Program-made: the position numbers and the translations under genes
DNA from: Ectobius pallidus
Lineage: Eukaryota > Arthropoda > Insecta > Blattodea > Ectobiidae
Direction of reading: 5' to 3'
NCBI GenBank assembly: GCA_964059195.1
Contig: CAXKWD010000013.1
Location: forward strand, 25,458,611-25,522,610
Length of the DNA: 64,000 bases
The notes under the pieces: model-generated
The model's database searches: none
Told to the model about the DNA's origin: nothing
Seen by the model: only the letters and a program-made list of their open reading frames with translations
Shown: piece after piece, positions 1-11,080 of the stretch
How positions within the stretch are numbered: the first letter of the stretch is position 1
How the letters are laid out: every line of letters begins with the position of its first letter

Positions 1-866
1 CACTTAATATTGATAAGACCCATTTTATACAATTTAGGACAAAAAACAGATGTATCTCAAATCTTGAAATTAATTATGAAACACAAATCATACAGAAATT
101 AGCAATGTCAAATTTTTAGGACTGCAAATTGACCAAAATCTTGACTGGAAGACACACATAGAAATGATAAGTCCAAAACTGAGTTCAGCGTGCTTTGCTT
201 TAAGAATTTTGAATAATATATTAAAACAGGATGCATTACTTATGGTATATTTTGCATATTTTCACTCGGTAATGAGGTACGGGATCATATTCTGGGGCAA
301 CTCTTCCCATAGGGAGAAAATATTTAGATTACAAAAGCGGGCAATAAGAATAATATGTGGAAAGAAAAAAAGGGAATCTTGTAAACCGCTATTTGAAAAA
401 TTAAAAGTCCTCTTACAGGGGAGTATATATACTCTGTTATGTGTTATGTGGTGAATAATATTGATGAATTTCAAACTAATTTTAGTGTACATGGACGTAC
501 TACCAGAAACATGAATGATCTACACAGACCAAATAACTCGTTAAAACTCTTTCAGAAGGGTGCTTATTATTCTGCAGTACAGATATATAACAAGCTTCCA
601 AACAACATTAAATTATTATGTATTCAAAGAAAGAGCAAACCTTTCAAAACAGCTGTCAAGGAATTTTTAATAACTCACACCTTCTACAATTTGGAGGAAT
701 ATATCCAGCTTGGATAAATTTGGCAGCTTGCAGCTTCTGTAGGCCTATATTATTGTTATAACATGCATGTATTTTTTTGATCTGACGTGTTCTATATCCT
801 TGAGCCCCGCTCAACACAGGATCTACAGGACGAGAAATCTACATCTACATCTACATCTACATGTGT
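1..866 (+). mobile_element. 3' end of a non-LTR retrotransposon (LINE), decayed
   Basis: Fragments in at least two frames read as the end of a reverse transcriptase and the region after it. The first codons contain a NIDKTHF-like segment typical of late RT motifs. A FLGLQIDQNLDW segment (about 112-150) and a YFAYFHSVMRYGIIFWG segment (about 247-297) follow. The segment at about 439-717 has the C-terminal stretch found after the RT in jockey-like elements. Frame changes near 110 and 430 show that it is dead. The non-coding end (718-866) finishes in a short TACATC repeat, a plausible 3' tail. The 5' part lies left of the window. Jockey/I-group is an inference from these motifs. Confidence 0.8.
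838..864. repeat. (CTACAT)n short tandem repeat
   Basis: About four copies of a six-base unit directly after the LINE remnant. It probably is the simple-sequence tail of that retroelement copy rather than an independent microsatellite. Confidence 0.75.
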
Positions 867-1616
867 CGCCTTTCCTTGACTGTAATCTATAGATTCATAA
901 GAATGGTTATTTGTAAAAGGGACACGTGTAACTTGTTACCCTTCTCTGCACGGAATTTGTGTTGCACAAAAACGTAGTAAATGTCTGACTAAGATATCTG
1001 CTTTACTGGTATTTCTACACTAACAAGTGGGGGTCGATTTATAGTTAAAGTTGAAGTCAAGGGACGGAATCTTAATAGTTACTTATGAAACAAGTGGTAA
1101 AAATTATATCTTATTTTGCAGAAAGGTATGTCTACAAAACAAGCCCGTAAGGGCTAGTGTAGCAATCCGAGTAAAATAAATTCATGTGCCATGTTTATCA
1201 TACACTATGTTTTAGACAGCTGTTAATATTTTTTTAAATAATACATTTATGTAGTTTGGGATCTTCTAGTTGTCCTGGCATCTAGTATGCAAGTGCGCAG
1301 ACAGATATTGTTGATTTTCTGGTACATGGCTGCCAACATAAGCGATGGAGTAGACATTGCTTTTTAGCCACGAAATACGACTATTTCTTCAAACACCGTG
1401 TGAAATTTAATATTTAAAAAGGCGTAATGAATCTAAAAATTTTCAACTTTAATCAAACTGAATATATTTAATAAACTCTTAATTTCTCTGATGACCTGAT
1501 ACCAACCATGCATGAACGTCAATTATGAATTTTTTGTACAAATGTAATTAATTAATTCATTCATTCATTAAGTATACAATGGGAAACGTTAGCCATTAAA
1601 ACAATTTTGTTTTCAG
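867..1616 (+). other. Non-coding stretch upstream of gene 1 exon, probable intron
   Basis: No convincing exon or element is seen. The last bases form a polypyrimidine tract ending in an AG at 1615-1616, so this is most likely the 3' part of the intron before the large exon. A short ATTA/ATTC-rich run lies at about 1547-1571. Confidence 0.5.
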
Positions 1617-3709
1617 CATATCTGCCTGGAGTACTAAATGATGACCCACTAAACTCACCCGGCTCAAAACAGAAGACCATTTCTATCACAGAGGTACCTC
1701 CGACAATCACAGACTACACCAATGAGTATTCGGGATATTCATCGAGTAAAGAAGATTATGATTATGAATCCACTACAGAAGCAATTACCATTATACCGCC
1801 TTTCACTGGAGACAAAAGAGGCCAGATACCAAAACACACAAACGAGGGAAAAAATTACCAAACGAAAAGAAACTACTTTTTCTTTGAAACTGTTAGAAAT
1901 CCCATTCATGGAAATGAAACCATGAATTCAGATGAAGATTTAACCTTTCAAACTGATTCTCCAGTTCCGTTGAGAACATTTCCAACGGACACTAAAGAAA
2001 TAAAGGCATTTGCAGATCAAGATAAGGGAAGAAACAACACAGAGTTTATGGAAAACGTAATGAAAAAGTTAGAAAATCTGAGTAGTATTTTTAACACAAT
2101 ACATGGAAATAGAGACAATAACGAGAGTCAAGGATTTCGCTTTGTTCTTGTAAGAGCAGGTGACATAAGAAATTACACTTCCTTAAAAAATTCCATCAAC
2201 AAAAGTGAAATCACTTCTACAAACGAAGATTCCACGTTTCCTACCAATTTTTCAGTTCCAGTGGAAAGACTAACATTAGGTACAAATGTTATACAAGGAG
2301 CCACACAAGAAAATGAAGATATAAACAGGACAATGGTTATTAAAGATATAATGAAAAAGTTGCATAATCAATCGAGAGAAAATGGAAGGAAAAACAACGA
2401 ACAAATTCAAGGCTATCAGCTTTTTCTGTCAAGAGCAGATGAGGCAGGACATCATGGGTTCATTGATGTCGCTTTGAACCACATGAAGACAAATATAACC
2501 AAAGATGCCACCACTCCTACAATCCAAGAGGAATTGTTGCCTTTCGTTGGAATTTACCAACAAGCCACAACCCAGGAAAACGACAATGATAGATACACCA
2601 CAGAGACAAACAATCTACCTAACACAGAACATGTAAAGAACCAGGAGACTGCTGGGATGACTGAAACACAACCTCGTAACGAAAGTGATTGGCTCTTGTT
2701 ACCAGGTATTGCCAAAACAGAAACCGAAAACGAATCAACATTTCTGACAGAAAATGCTGCTGAAATGTCAAGTGATTTATACAAAACAACATCAAGTGAA
2801 AATAGCGATGGTTATTATATGGTAAGTGAGAAATATCTAAGCAGCAACACTGTGGAAATAATTCCACAACCACACACATCTGATTATTCATCACCAAACC
2901 ATTCGAATTTGGAACCAACAAAATTAATTAACATTGTCATAACATCGCAATCAGAACTACAGGTACAAACATCAACAACTCAAATTGATGCTGAACAAAA
3001 TACAACTGGATATGCACCTAATCGCCAAATTCCTACAATGCCACCAATTCATCATGTTGATAGTCAAGAGGAAATCATTTCTACCACACTGGGATTAGAT
3101 GAAACTGTGTCATCACCTCTACGAGCTGACATCCCAAACATGATCACTACCACGCCATGGGCAGAAGATGAAACTGAATTCCAGAAGACAATCTCAATTA
3201 CCCAACAGCCAATCGATAGAACTGAGTCACCAAATCCCCGGGGAAAATCCCAAGAAGTAAAGACTATTACTCTAAGAACAACAGGTAAAACTGTGCCACC
3301 AACCCAGAAGATAGTCATCACAACCCCATGGCCAATGGATGAAACTAAACCAACAGCGCTAGGGCGTGGAACACGGAAGGTAATTACTACTACATCACCG
3401 CCAATTCATAAAAACCTGCCATCAACTCCTAGGGGTGAAACACAGGCAGAAATCATGACGACAACATTGCCGGTAAGTGGCACCACCGTACAAATTCTGG
3501 ATCCTGAGTATTTTACTTATCTACTGTCGACAGATGACGCTTTGTCACCAGATGATATTACAGCATTTATTGAGAGTATCACTTCAACCAAAATCAATAT
3601 CCCTGGTTATAACAGTTCGTTTCCTTCAAGTACTTCAAAGAAAGAATATCTCAGAAAAAAGCTACAGGGCCTGCTACAAAAGAACAATGCATTAAGAAAG
3701 ATTCGTCAG
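1617..3709 (+). CDS. Gene 1, large exon: Ser/Thr-rich mucin-like ectodomain of a single-pass membrane protein
   Basis: A 697-codon open stretch bordered by an acceptor (TTTTGTTTTCAG, AG at 1615-1616) and a donor (CAG|GTGAGT at 3710). It enters in phase 1 and leaves in phase 0. It has no start codon at its left end, so it is an internal exon and the signal-peptide exon lies upstream. The protein is very rich in Thr, Ser, Asn, Glu and Pro with many N-x-S/T sites, as expected for a heavily glycosylated extracellular region. Two related modules of about 75 residues lie at about 1930-2165 and 2220-2440; both run from an S/T-rich start through an MKKL helix to a QGF/QGY...SRA/VRA end. At 3060-3480 a shorter repeat recurs around I-TTT-P motifs. 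The region near 3500-3700 is less repetitive. It joins in frame to four downstream exons with a transmembrane segment. I do not recognise the family; secreted or peritrophic mucin is less likely because of the membrane anchor. Confidence 0.85.
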
Positions 3710-3883
3710 GTGAGTTATACAATTCTTAACATTATTTTTTACAATGTGTTAACACTGGAAGAACTAACCAGTAATTAATTGTTTTGCATGCTGCTTCTGT
3801 TTTGTCAAAAGAAGTTTATTCCTCATGACCTTTGTTTTAATTTCCTCCCTTAATGTTCAATTTCAGGTTCGATTTATAATTAG

Positions 3884-4638
3884 CAGGGCCCGGATTCTAA
3901 TGACAGGTTATCTTTTTATTGATGCTGCATGGACATTGCCAACTTGTGGATAAATCCTAATCATGGCCCCTAGATTATAGAAATGCATTTTTATTAGGTT
4001 ATTTTTTGTCATTTTATGCAATTTTATATTTTTAGGGCATTTATTTCAGTTTTAGGTCATTATTTTGTCATTTTCGTGTCATTTCCTTCCTTATTTAGTC
4101 ATTTTCATGTATTTATATTGATTTATTAACTTTTTTACGTCGCTAGTGGTGCTGTCTTTGAAGTGTTGTTTGTTTAATGCAAGAAGGATAATTCGACGTG
4201 AAAGTGTTGACATGTCTCAGTCGGAAGTGAGAATCAAAGGAACGCCAAAATGTTGTATTATATTACTATTGTTATTAGATTGACTTGGCAACAGAGTCTG
4301 CCACCTGCTTGGATTGAGAGTGCAAACTACTGTTTACCCTCAATAAACAACAATATAATCTGGCAGACCACAAAAGGATGTGCCGAATTTTGACTCACCA
4401 GTGCCTCAGTGCCAGTTTAAATTTCCGTGAGAAAAGAACATTACATTACAGTTTTACAGTTTTTACAATTATGTACAAACTAGTCTATAACTTTGTGTGT
4501 ACAATAATGATTTTTTATAAATAAAATATCAGTTTTTAGGTCATTTTTTAATAATTATTAGGTCATTTTCTTTAAAATTTAGGGTCATTTTATAGGTCAT
4601 TTTTCAAACAATTGTAGGTCATCAAAATCCGGGCCCTG
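3884..4638. mobile_element. Non-autonomous hAT-type element, copy 1
   Basis: Terminal inverted repeats start CAGGGCCCGGATT and end AATCCGGGCCCTG. They are flanked by an exact 8-bp target duplication, ATAATTAG (3876-3883 and 4639-4646), as hAT transposases make. No transposase is encoded. The subterminal regions carry many spaced copies of TAGGTCATTTT, likely transposase-binding repeats. It is inserted in the first visible intron of gene 1. A near-identical sister copy lies at 23236-23979. Confidence 0.93.
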
Positions 4639-4646
4639 ATAATTAG

Positions 4647-5287
4647 TTACAAGAATATTTAACATTCCTGCCTAGAAGGACCAACACAGGTCATTCTGAC
4701 TGGTCAGTGCTCTCATATTTGTCTGCTCCAGTAACTACAAATATTGCTGATAAATTACACTTCTTCACAACTTCTTAGTGTGCTGCAAAGAAAAACAGTA
4801 TTTTCTTCAAATCATTACTGGTGGTTGAACCTCATCAACAACTAAAACCAATTAAAATTATTTTGAAAAGTTAATCTTAACACAAATTCGTGAGTCAACC
4901 ATAGTCATAATTCTGTTTAAATTCCACGCCTTTAAAAAACCTCCTAAAATCGATTACATCGATAACCCTTCCATTGCCTGAGTGGTGTGTAATAGATACC
5001 CCAACAGTGCAATTTATGAAAAACTTCCGTCATTTATTCTTTTGTTTAACAGATTTATATAATCTTCCTCTAGACATTAAAGAGTTTATCATTTTCAAAC
5101 ATATTTCATTACAAATTAGAATGAATTTTTGGGTGGGGTAGGGATCAAACGTCAGGATGACAAATAGTCACTTTTTAAATTCAGTCAATTGACTTTCCAT
5201 GTGCATGCTAGAGGATATAACCATGAATTTTAATTAAAATTTCATTTTTATATAAAATTTTATTTTAGAACAATGTATCCAGCTAAA

Positions 5288-5348
<61 letters not shown>

Positions 5349-6765
5349 AGCTCCAGTTAATCAGAGAAAACTATTCCATAAAACAATCAGTACTGTTAAT
5401 GTGTATTTCATATTTCACATTTTAAAATATTGTTATTTAACGAAATAAGGTATTCATGATAATAAAAATTATTATGAAATGAATGCAAATGAAAATTCAT
5501 GGGGCATCTGGGATACCCCACAGTCTCTGATGCACAGCCATGAAAGGACTGAATATCATAACATTATAATAAATTATGTAATCAATTATTCTTAAAATAA
5601 AGCCTTGGTTGTCTAAAATATGTAATGTTACAAAAGAGCTTATTTTAAAAATAAACAATATACAATTTAGATGGTAATGTCATCAGGATAATTAAAGAGT
5701 GGATGCAAGAAATAGATAGCTTCACTTTTACTGATTTTACAGGAAATTAAAGAAATTTTTTTTTTTAAATTCTTGGTATGTTTCAATGTTTTAAAACTTA
5801 TACCAAGTGTTAACTATTATGGTTAATATTACTGTACATAACAGAGAAATAGTTAGATTTACTTTAATTATCCTTTGGGGGTAAATGAACTGCATCTTGC
5901 ATAACAAATGGAAATTTACTTTCATTTAGAAAAAAATTACAAAGTTATTTATTTTACACTTTCAAGTGTTTACTTATAAATATGTAATATCATTAAGGCA
6001 AATAATCCTTCAATTAAAAAATTTACTGAAACAAATGAACAAAAATTAGTAAAAACTTGTTATGTGTTTAGTGGTTACTTGAAAAAACACTTCTTGAGAT
6101 TGTGCATTCATTGCTACATAATTCTCATCAGCTGAAAGTTAATAATACATTTATCAGCAAGTGGTGCATTGTTTTCAGAAAGTATGTAGGCCTACCTTCG
6201 GAAGCTATCTTGCTATTGCATCAAACCCAATAATTTTTCAGCTTATTTTGTTAAATCTAGAATTTTACTGCTTGGAGCTGCAAAGGTTCTTATGCACGGA
6301 TCTTTTTCAATTGTTTGCACAACCAATCACTCTATTTCTGCAAAGTAAACCCTTCAATTAAGTAAATATAAATGAATAAGATGCACACAGTGGCGAAACA
6401 TGAGTTAAAAAGTAGGGAAAGGTCTCCATGGTTTTTAATTCTGAAAAAGTTGCTTATTAAAGAAAATGCTTATTTTTACTTTACCAAAAAGATAGAACAA
6501 TTACGTCACTCTTTTAAGGAAAACAGAACACAAGGCCAGCTATGAAGTTTCTTCATTTTATTATATTCAAATAGGAAGGGTAAAGTTTTCATTAAAATGG
6601 CGAATGAGCAACTTGCAACTTTTGATCTGAGGACTCAATTCACTGAGTGGTTGCACATTTATGTTTGACTTCTCTATATATGAAAGAGAGCTAAATGGAA
6701 TTTATAAGAGTTTCTCAATGGAACACTTGCAAATTTCATTTTCTTCTATCCATCTTCCTGTTAAA
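4647..6765 (+). other. Intron of gene 1 without recognised features except a microsatellite
   Basis: AT-rich sequence with stops in all frames. Apart from the ATT tract at 5288-5347 I see no exon, RNA gene or bounded element here. Confidence 0.5.
5288..5347. repeat. (ATT)n microsatellite
   Basis: About 20 uninterrupted copies of ATT/TTA inside the gene 1 intron. Confidence 0.97.
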
Positions 6766-6930
6766 CAGCTGATTTCACGGTTACTGAGCACTCTGTTAGA
6801 TGTTGACATGACTCCATGGCCATAGTTCTATCAGAAGGATTAGGCCATTGAAAAATTCCAATGATCTCATCAGGGATTGAACCCATAACTTTCTGGTTTG
6901 AAGCGCAGTGGCTCAACAAACTGAACAATG
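6766..6930 (-). mobile_element. Diverged fragment of a tRNA-derived SINE
   Basis: Related along its length to the SINE at 25599-25907: it shares the AGAAGGATTAGGCCA block, a degraded B box (a CAGGGATTGAACCC stretch on the plus strand) and the GCGCAGTGGCTCAA block near the A box. The order shows a minus-strand insertion. It is older than the later copy and no target duplication is seen. Confidence 0.75.
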
Positions 6931-7112
6931 GCATATCCCAATATCAAGCATAGCTGTGCCTATTTAAAAGAAAATTAGAGGGAAGCACTGCTTCCAGATC
7001 TTCCACTAATGCCTCACCACTGGATGCACATTAGAATTGTATGTATTTCAACAGTGATTGAATGTCTAACTTTCACTAATATCATCCCCTTTTGTCTGTA
7101 CGTTTCTTCTAG

Positions 7113-7280
7113 GCACCTGCTGTTGTTCCCATCAATAATTTTGATGATGAAAAAAAGGAACATCTGATACTAACATTCGAATTTGGTACCAACAAGAGCA
7201 CAACAGAATGGTTTGTGGAATATGATGGCAAGTTCAAGAGATTTATGGCAAAGACACTGAACCTCTGTTCCAATTTTAGG
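7113..7280 (+). CDS. Gene 1, second visible exon: start of juxtamembrane ectodomain
   Basis: 56 codons in phase 0 between a strong acceptor (CGTTTCTTCTAG) and a GTAGGT donor. The translation begins APAVVPINNF, continues through a LILTFEFGT segment and an EWFVEYDGKFKRFM segment, and ends LNLCSNFR. Unlike the preceding exon it is not Ser/Thr-rich, has alternating hydrophobic residues and one cysteine, and looks like the start of a folded domain. Its size and place just before a transmembrane segment would suit a SEA-like fold, but that is only a guess from position. Confidence 0.83.
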
Positions 7281-7689
7281 GTAGGTAGAGGAGTTAAGTA
7301 AAAACTATGATATTTAATTCACCCGCCCTTGGTCAAGGCGTGAGAGCTGTGCTCACTTCTGGTTTCAAAGGGTGTATCGTTTACCATCCGAGGCCAATAG
7401 AGTGAGATACTGTATACCTTTCACTGTTTAATCATGGAATAAGTTGATATAAGTTTGGAGTGTTCGAACATTTCATTCCCTTACAGATAGAGAAGGCATG
7501 GTCCATGTCAATGAAGTGAGCTCGCAGCTCACGTTGTCGACTGTTTGCGTTACAAGAGTTTCTCACTATTGTGTTATTTTTTCTTGGGTAAGAGGTAAGA
7601 AACTGTATGTTTTTTGTTGCTGCTAGATTGCTGACTCATTCTGATTGAGCCGGAGTTCTTAGGTTCTGACTCACTATTGTGTTAGATGT

Positions 7690-7932
7690 ATGCAATGTTA
7701 GAAAGGTTTGATTCAAAGATGGAACGTCAAGAGCAGCAAACACTGAAATGGCTCCAGGAAGTTTAAAATTAATCTCTTACCCCATTTTAATTTTCTATGT
7801 CAGGCCACAGGGGAAAAAACTGAAAATCTAGACAAAGAAAATCCTAAACCCAGTGAAGAAGACACAGTCTTAGAGATCTCAACAGAATCCAATGCTGAAG
7901 TTGCTCAAATTACTCCACAGTATTTACGCTAA
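7690..7932 (+). other. Short coding-like stretch of unknown status
   Basis: Bases 7696-7764 read AMLERFDSKMERQEQ... to a stop, resembling the helical linker after Myb/MADF-type domains in transposon or host genes. After an acceptor-like TATGTCAG, 7804-7932 is open for 42 codons (start ATGEKTENLDKENPK, end ITPQYLR) in phase 0. That phase would fit splicing from gene 1's exon at 7280, giving a truncated acidic end. A decayed mobile-element gene is equally possible. Confidence 0.25.
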
Positions 7933-8344
7933 GAGAGTAAGACAATGTGGAATGTGCACCCTACACCACCTAATACACATAATAGGAAGAGGATTAATTT
8001 CATTCATCCACTGAGAGAAAACAAGGAGCTCAGAACACAATTCTGTAATGTCATTAAAGCAATGTAATGTTCTGTAATGTGAAAATATAATCCTCTGTTT
8101 ATATTATTTAATAAAAGATATCGATTCAAATATTTTTCCCAAAACCACTAATTAAAAGCAAACTTGTAAAAGTAATTGTTGAACAACAATAAATAAAGAG
8201 TATAATGATGATTGGTACAATGTGGTGCTGTGCTCACATGTTGATTAACAGTGGGATCATAATGAACTCGATCAATGCCCGGTTAATATATTCCATAGTC
8301 AACAGCCAATTTGAAAACAGAACATGTCAAATTTATAACAAGTA

Positions 8345-8480
8345 GGGGAAACAAAAAAGCGCATCTACTAATATATCTAAGTTACCGATATGAGCCACTG
8401 TGCTTGCCTAGTGGGTTCTAGGCATGCGCAGTGGCTCATATCGGCAACTTAGATATTTTAGTAGGTCCGTTTTTTTCCCC
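8345..8480. mobile_element. Palindromic MITE, 136 bp, with TA target site
   Basis: An almost complete hairpin: the left arm (GGGGAAACAAAAAAG onward) matches the reverse complement of the right arm, with a loop of about 20 bases near 8410. TA dinucleotides flank it (8343-8344 and 8481-8482). This fits a miniature element of the Tc1/mariner type. The right arm carries an extra poly-T. Confidence 0.8.
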
Positions 8481-8813
8481 TACCTGTACATGGTTTTCAA
8501 TATATTACATCATTAAAATTGTGTTAAATCCAACAAAACTAAACATAAATATCTAGAGCACTTTATCAAAGATTAAATCATTTTTACATAACGGCTGCTG
8601 CTATTATTGACCAGGTGCGCCAACACAAAGAAAAATTGGGGACTCACTACCTGAAAATTGAAATTAAACAATATTATTATTACAATAATTGAGTACCTGG
8701 GTGAAACACCAGCTTTAGCCAGCTAATGCTGTTATTGCGTAAATGCATGAGTCGTATTCTTCAAACCTTCAAGTATCAGCTCTATAAAAATTAATTCTGT
8801 AACTCATCTGTAG

Positions 8814-9200
8814 ATGGTAGGCGATCCTTGTAAACAACATCATGTGCATATACCAGTCGGTATCTGTGAGAACAGAAGCTGCACGAAGGCAGGTGCCATT
8901 AGAAACCACATTATTAGAGCAAAATGGAAGACTTTGACAAGCGTATTACTTCTTTGGAAGAAGATATCACCAATAGGAAAGAGAAAACTAAAGGACATAA
9001 AAGAAGAATAAATCTTGCTTTGTGGAAAAGAAATGTTGTGATGATGTGCCAGTACCAGGAATAAATTCTGCTAAAAGTGCAGATGTTTTGTCATTGAGTA
9101 AATTTCTAAAGCCAAAAAATGCTGAATGGCCTGAATGTGGAATGTGTGAACAATAGTTTATAAAGGAAATTTCAAACACTGACTCAGAATCTGAGGCCTA
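8814..9200 (+). pseudogene. Decayed coding fragment, probably transposon-derived
   Basis: Short open pieces in different frames look once-coding: KMEDFDKRITSLEEDI... (about 8920-9005) and CDDVPVPGINSAKSADVLSLSKFL... ending in a PECGMC cysteine pair (about 9035-9155), then a SNTDSESEA tail. The layout resembles the C-terminal end of a pogo/Tigger-type transposase gene, but I cannot name the family with confidence. Confidence 0.35.
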
Positions 9201-9746
9201 AAAATGTAAAAAATGAACCATAAAGGCTGGACAGTATGCTTTCTATCCAATAAGAGTGTTAATTGTATTTTTTATATGCCTATATTTGTTGTTCAATCAT
9301 TAAATTTTACATGATGATGGTTTACAGCAACAAACATATGTACTTTCTAGTTAACAAATACATTTTTAGGTCTTTTACTTTGTACTTGTAAGATTTCTAC
9401 ACTTCCAAAACTTGGTGTGCTTTTTTCTCAACAAGGGATTTTACCATTAACAATCTTGTTGCACCCACGTACTCAATTGACATATAGGTTGATTCAATCA
9501 ATTAGACCTTCGAAAATCATTTTAATTAAGCCGAATTTATTCCACAGAAAGAGAAAAATTAGCATTAATAAGTATTTTGATTTTTAGAAACCAGAAGTGC
9601 AATCTACAGAAGGAAAGAACAGAATTACGAGAGAGACCAAGAGTTGTTTTAAACAGACAATATTAATGATGTGCTCAATGGCAAATGCATTTGAAATTAT
9701 ACGAAATGTACAAATAAATAAATAAAAAGAGAACCTCAATATGTGG

Positions 9747-9812
9747 GGGGCCCAGCCCACTTACAAATTTTAAGGGTCGGGGGCCCAGCCCACTTACAAA
9801 TTTTAAGGGTCG
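9747..9812. repeat. Two-copy 33-bp tandem duplication
   Basis: A 33-base unit beginning GGGCCCAGCCCACTTACAAA and ending GGGTCGG occurs twice head to tail (9747-9779 and 9780-9812). A diverged inverted GGGCTAAGCCC motif follows. It lies in the intron before the exon at 9985. Confidence 0.9.
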
Positions 9813-9984
9813 GGCTGAAGGGGGCTAAGCCCACAGGTTCTGGCGTTATTGTTGTTAATAGTCAATATAAGATAACTAAATGCATGCGTGCATAGACATT
9901 TGTTAAGAGTAGTTTCTCAAACCAGCACTGAGTTCCCTTCTCTTCCATAAAAGTATACTAATCTTTCTCTTTCAATTATTTCAG

Positions 9985-10170
9985 AAATGGAATGCAACTT
10001 TCCTTCCTAAAGACATACTGAACGTGGCACCATCACCATTTCAATTTCCTGAGGAGAGAATTCTAAAAGTTAGTATTGCAGTCATCAATCCTTTGAAGGC
10101 GAATATGTCATACGTCCCAGCATCTACTGTCCAGCAATGTGCATTGAATGGTTCTAGCATCAGTCCAGGA
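9985..10170 (+). CDS. Gene 1, third visible exon: juxtamembrane ectodomain
   Basis: 62 codons in phase 0, with an acceptor after TTTCAATTATTTCAG and a donor GTAAGC. It starts KWNATFLPKDILNVAP, has an EERILKVSIAVINPL strand-like segment, then NMSYVPASTVQQCALNG and SSISPG. The single cysteine here could pair with that of the previous exon. Two N-glycosylation sequons (NMS, NGS) support an extracellular place. It must be joined with the exons at 7113 and 11676 for a continuous reading frame. Confidence 0.83.
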
Positions 10171-10368
10171 GTAAGCATCATCCAGCACTGTAATATTAAC
10201 CTTATTAATTTTTCTCATGATATACCATGCTGGGAATGTGAAGAAAAAGAAAAATGGAATTAAAGGGTTAAAGGGTGAAATATTGGTCAAAATTACCTGT
10301 GTTAGTTCTTCTAGGTAAGATTGTTGAATATTCCCGTAACTATACTATTTTGAACCTGACATTTTTAG

Positions 10369-10452
10369 GGAATACTAAATGAGGAAATTCAACAAAAGTC
10401 ACAAGGAATAAACTTCTTTCAGCAAAACAGAAAGAAGATGCAAAACAATTAG
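10369..10452 (+). CDS. Possible alternative terminal exon of gene 1 (secreted isoform)
   Basis: An acceptor-like ACATTTTTAG precedes an open phase-0 stretch of 27 codons (GILNEEIQQKS... to KKMQNN) ending in TAG. The phase matches the donor at 10171, so use of this exon would end the protein before the transmembrane helix. No internal donor is present before the stop. Chance is possible at this length; transcript data would decide. Confidence 0.35.
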   Translation, partial: GILNEEIQQKSQGINFFQQNRKKMQNN

Positions 10453-10463
10453 AAATCTGTAAC

Positions 10464-11080
10464 CAGTCAAAATGACTAAATTAGTTCGCAGGCTTCCATG
10501 GCCGGTGTTATACATAAACTGATTGTAATTGCTATCAGGGGTTGGGCAGCGTCGTGTTTTTAGTGTCTTTTAACGTTTCGGGCATTATATCGTGTCCTTC
10601 TTCGGAGAAAGATTAGCAATAAAAATAAAAATAAGTGCCTATGGAGAGTAAACAGTCGCAGTTGTCATGACGTCAGCTTTAAAGTTTTAATTGTTTCACC
10701 CCAGATGTCACTGATCTTATACACATCTTCCCTGTTTATGTTATGGGGATTTTTAATAATTTCTATGGCTTTTGTAACAAGTCTAGGGAATCTTCTGTTT
10801 CCATGTTTAAGTAGAGCTATGTCATTGAAAAGTATTTTGTGGCCCGTTTCATCCGAATGAGACGCTATGGCAGAGTACTCAGTGTTGTTTTGTTTCTGGT
10901 GTCTGATATGTTCTATTCTTCTGGCATCCAGAGAGCGACTGTTTACTCTCCACAGGCACTTATTTTTATTGCGAATCTTTCTCCGAAGAAGGACACGATA
11001 TGATGTCCGAAACGTTAGAAGACACTAAAAGCACGATGCGGCCCAACCCGGATAGCAATTACAATCAGTCAAAATGACTA
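10464..11080 (-). mobile_element. Truncated Penelope-like element with inverted terminal repeats
   Basis: The insertion is bracketed by a 15-bp direct repeat CAGTCAAAATGACTA (10464-10478, 11066-11080). Inside, two arms of about 140 bp (about 10516-10650 and 10930-11060) are inverted copies of each other and contain the GAAGAAGGACACGAT and GAAACGTTAG motifs often seen in these elements' terminal repeats. Between them the minus strand encodes the end of the polyprotein. The overall form, inverted repeats around a 3' coding remnant, is known for Penelope-like elements. Confidence 0.8.
10665..10934 (-). CDS. C-terminal fragment of Penelope-like polyprotein, after GIY-YIG domain
   Basis: An open minus-strand frame of about 89 codons to a TGA at 10665-10667, without a start codon. 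It contains RIEHIRHQKQNNTEYSAIA, SHSDETGHKILF, ALLKHGNRRFPRLVTKAIEI and KNPHNINREDVYKIS. That order, an H-x-x-x-T-G-H segment followed by an R-x-x-K/T-E-A/I-I-E-I helix and an N-P-x-N-I-N-R-E-D segment, is characteristic of the region after the GIY-YIG endonuclease in Penelope-like elements. The reverse transcriptase part is missing. Confidence 0.78.
   Translation of the reverse strand, partial: SLDARRIEHIRHQKQNNTEYSAIASHSDETGHKILFNDIALLKHGNRRFPRLVTKAIEIIKNPHNINREDVYKISDIWGETIKTLKLTS

Noticed and set aside
1287..1370. Short frame MQVRRQILLIFWYMAANISDG as a possible signal-peptide exon for gene 1
   Set aside because: It looks hydrophobic, but the only nearby GT gives phase 0, while the exon at 1617 needs phase 1, and the frame soon stops.
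2554..3321. Minus-strand open frames opposite the mucin-like exon
   Set aside because: They are reverse-strand shadows of the biased Ser/Thr/Asn-rich plus-strand coding region and have no recognisable features.
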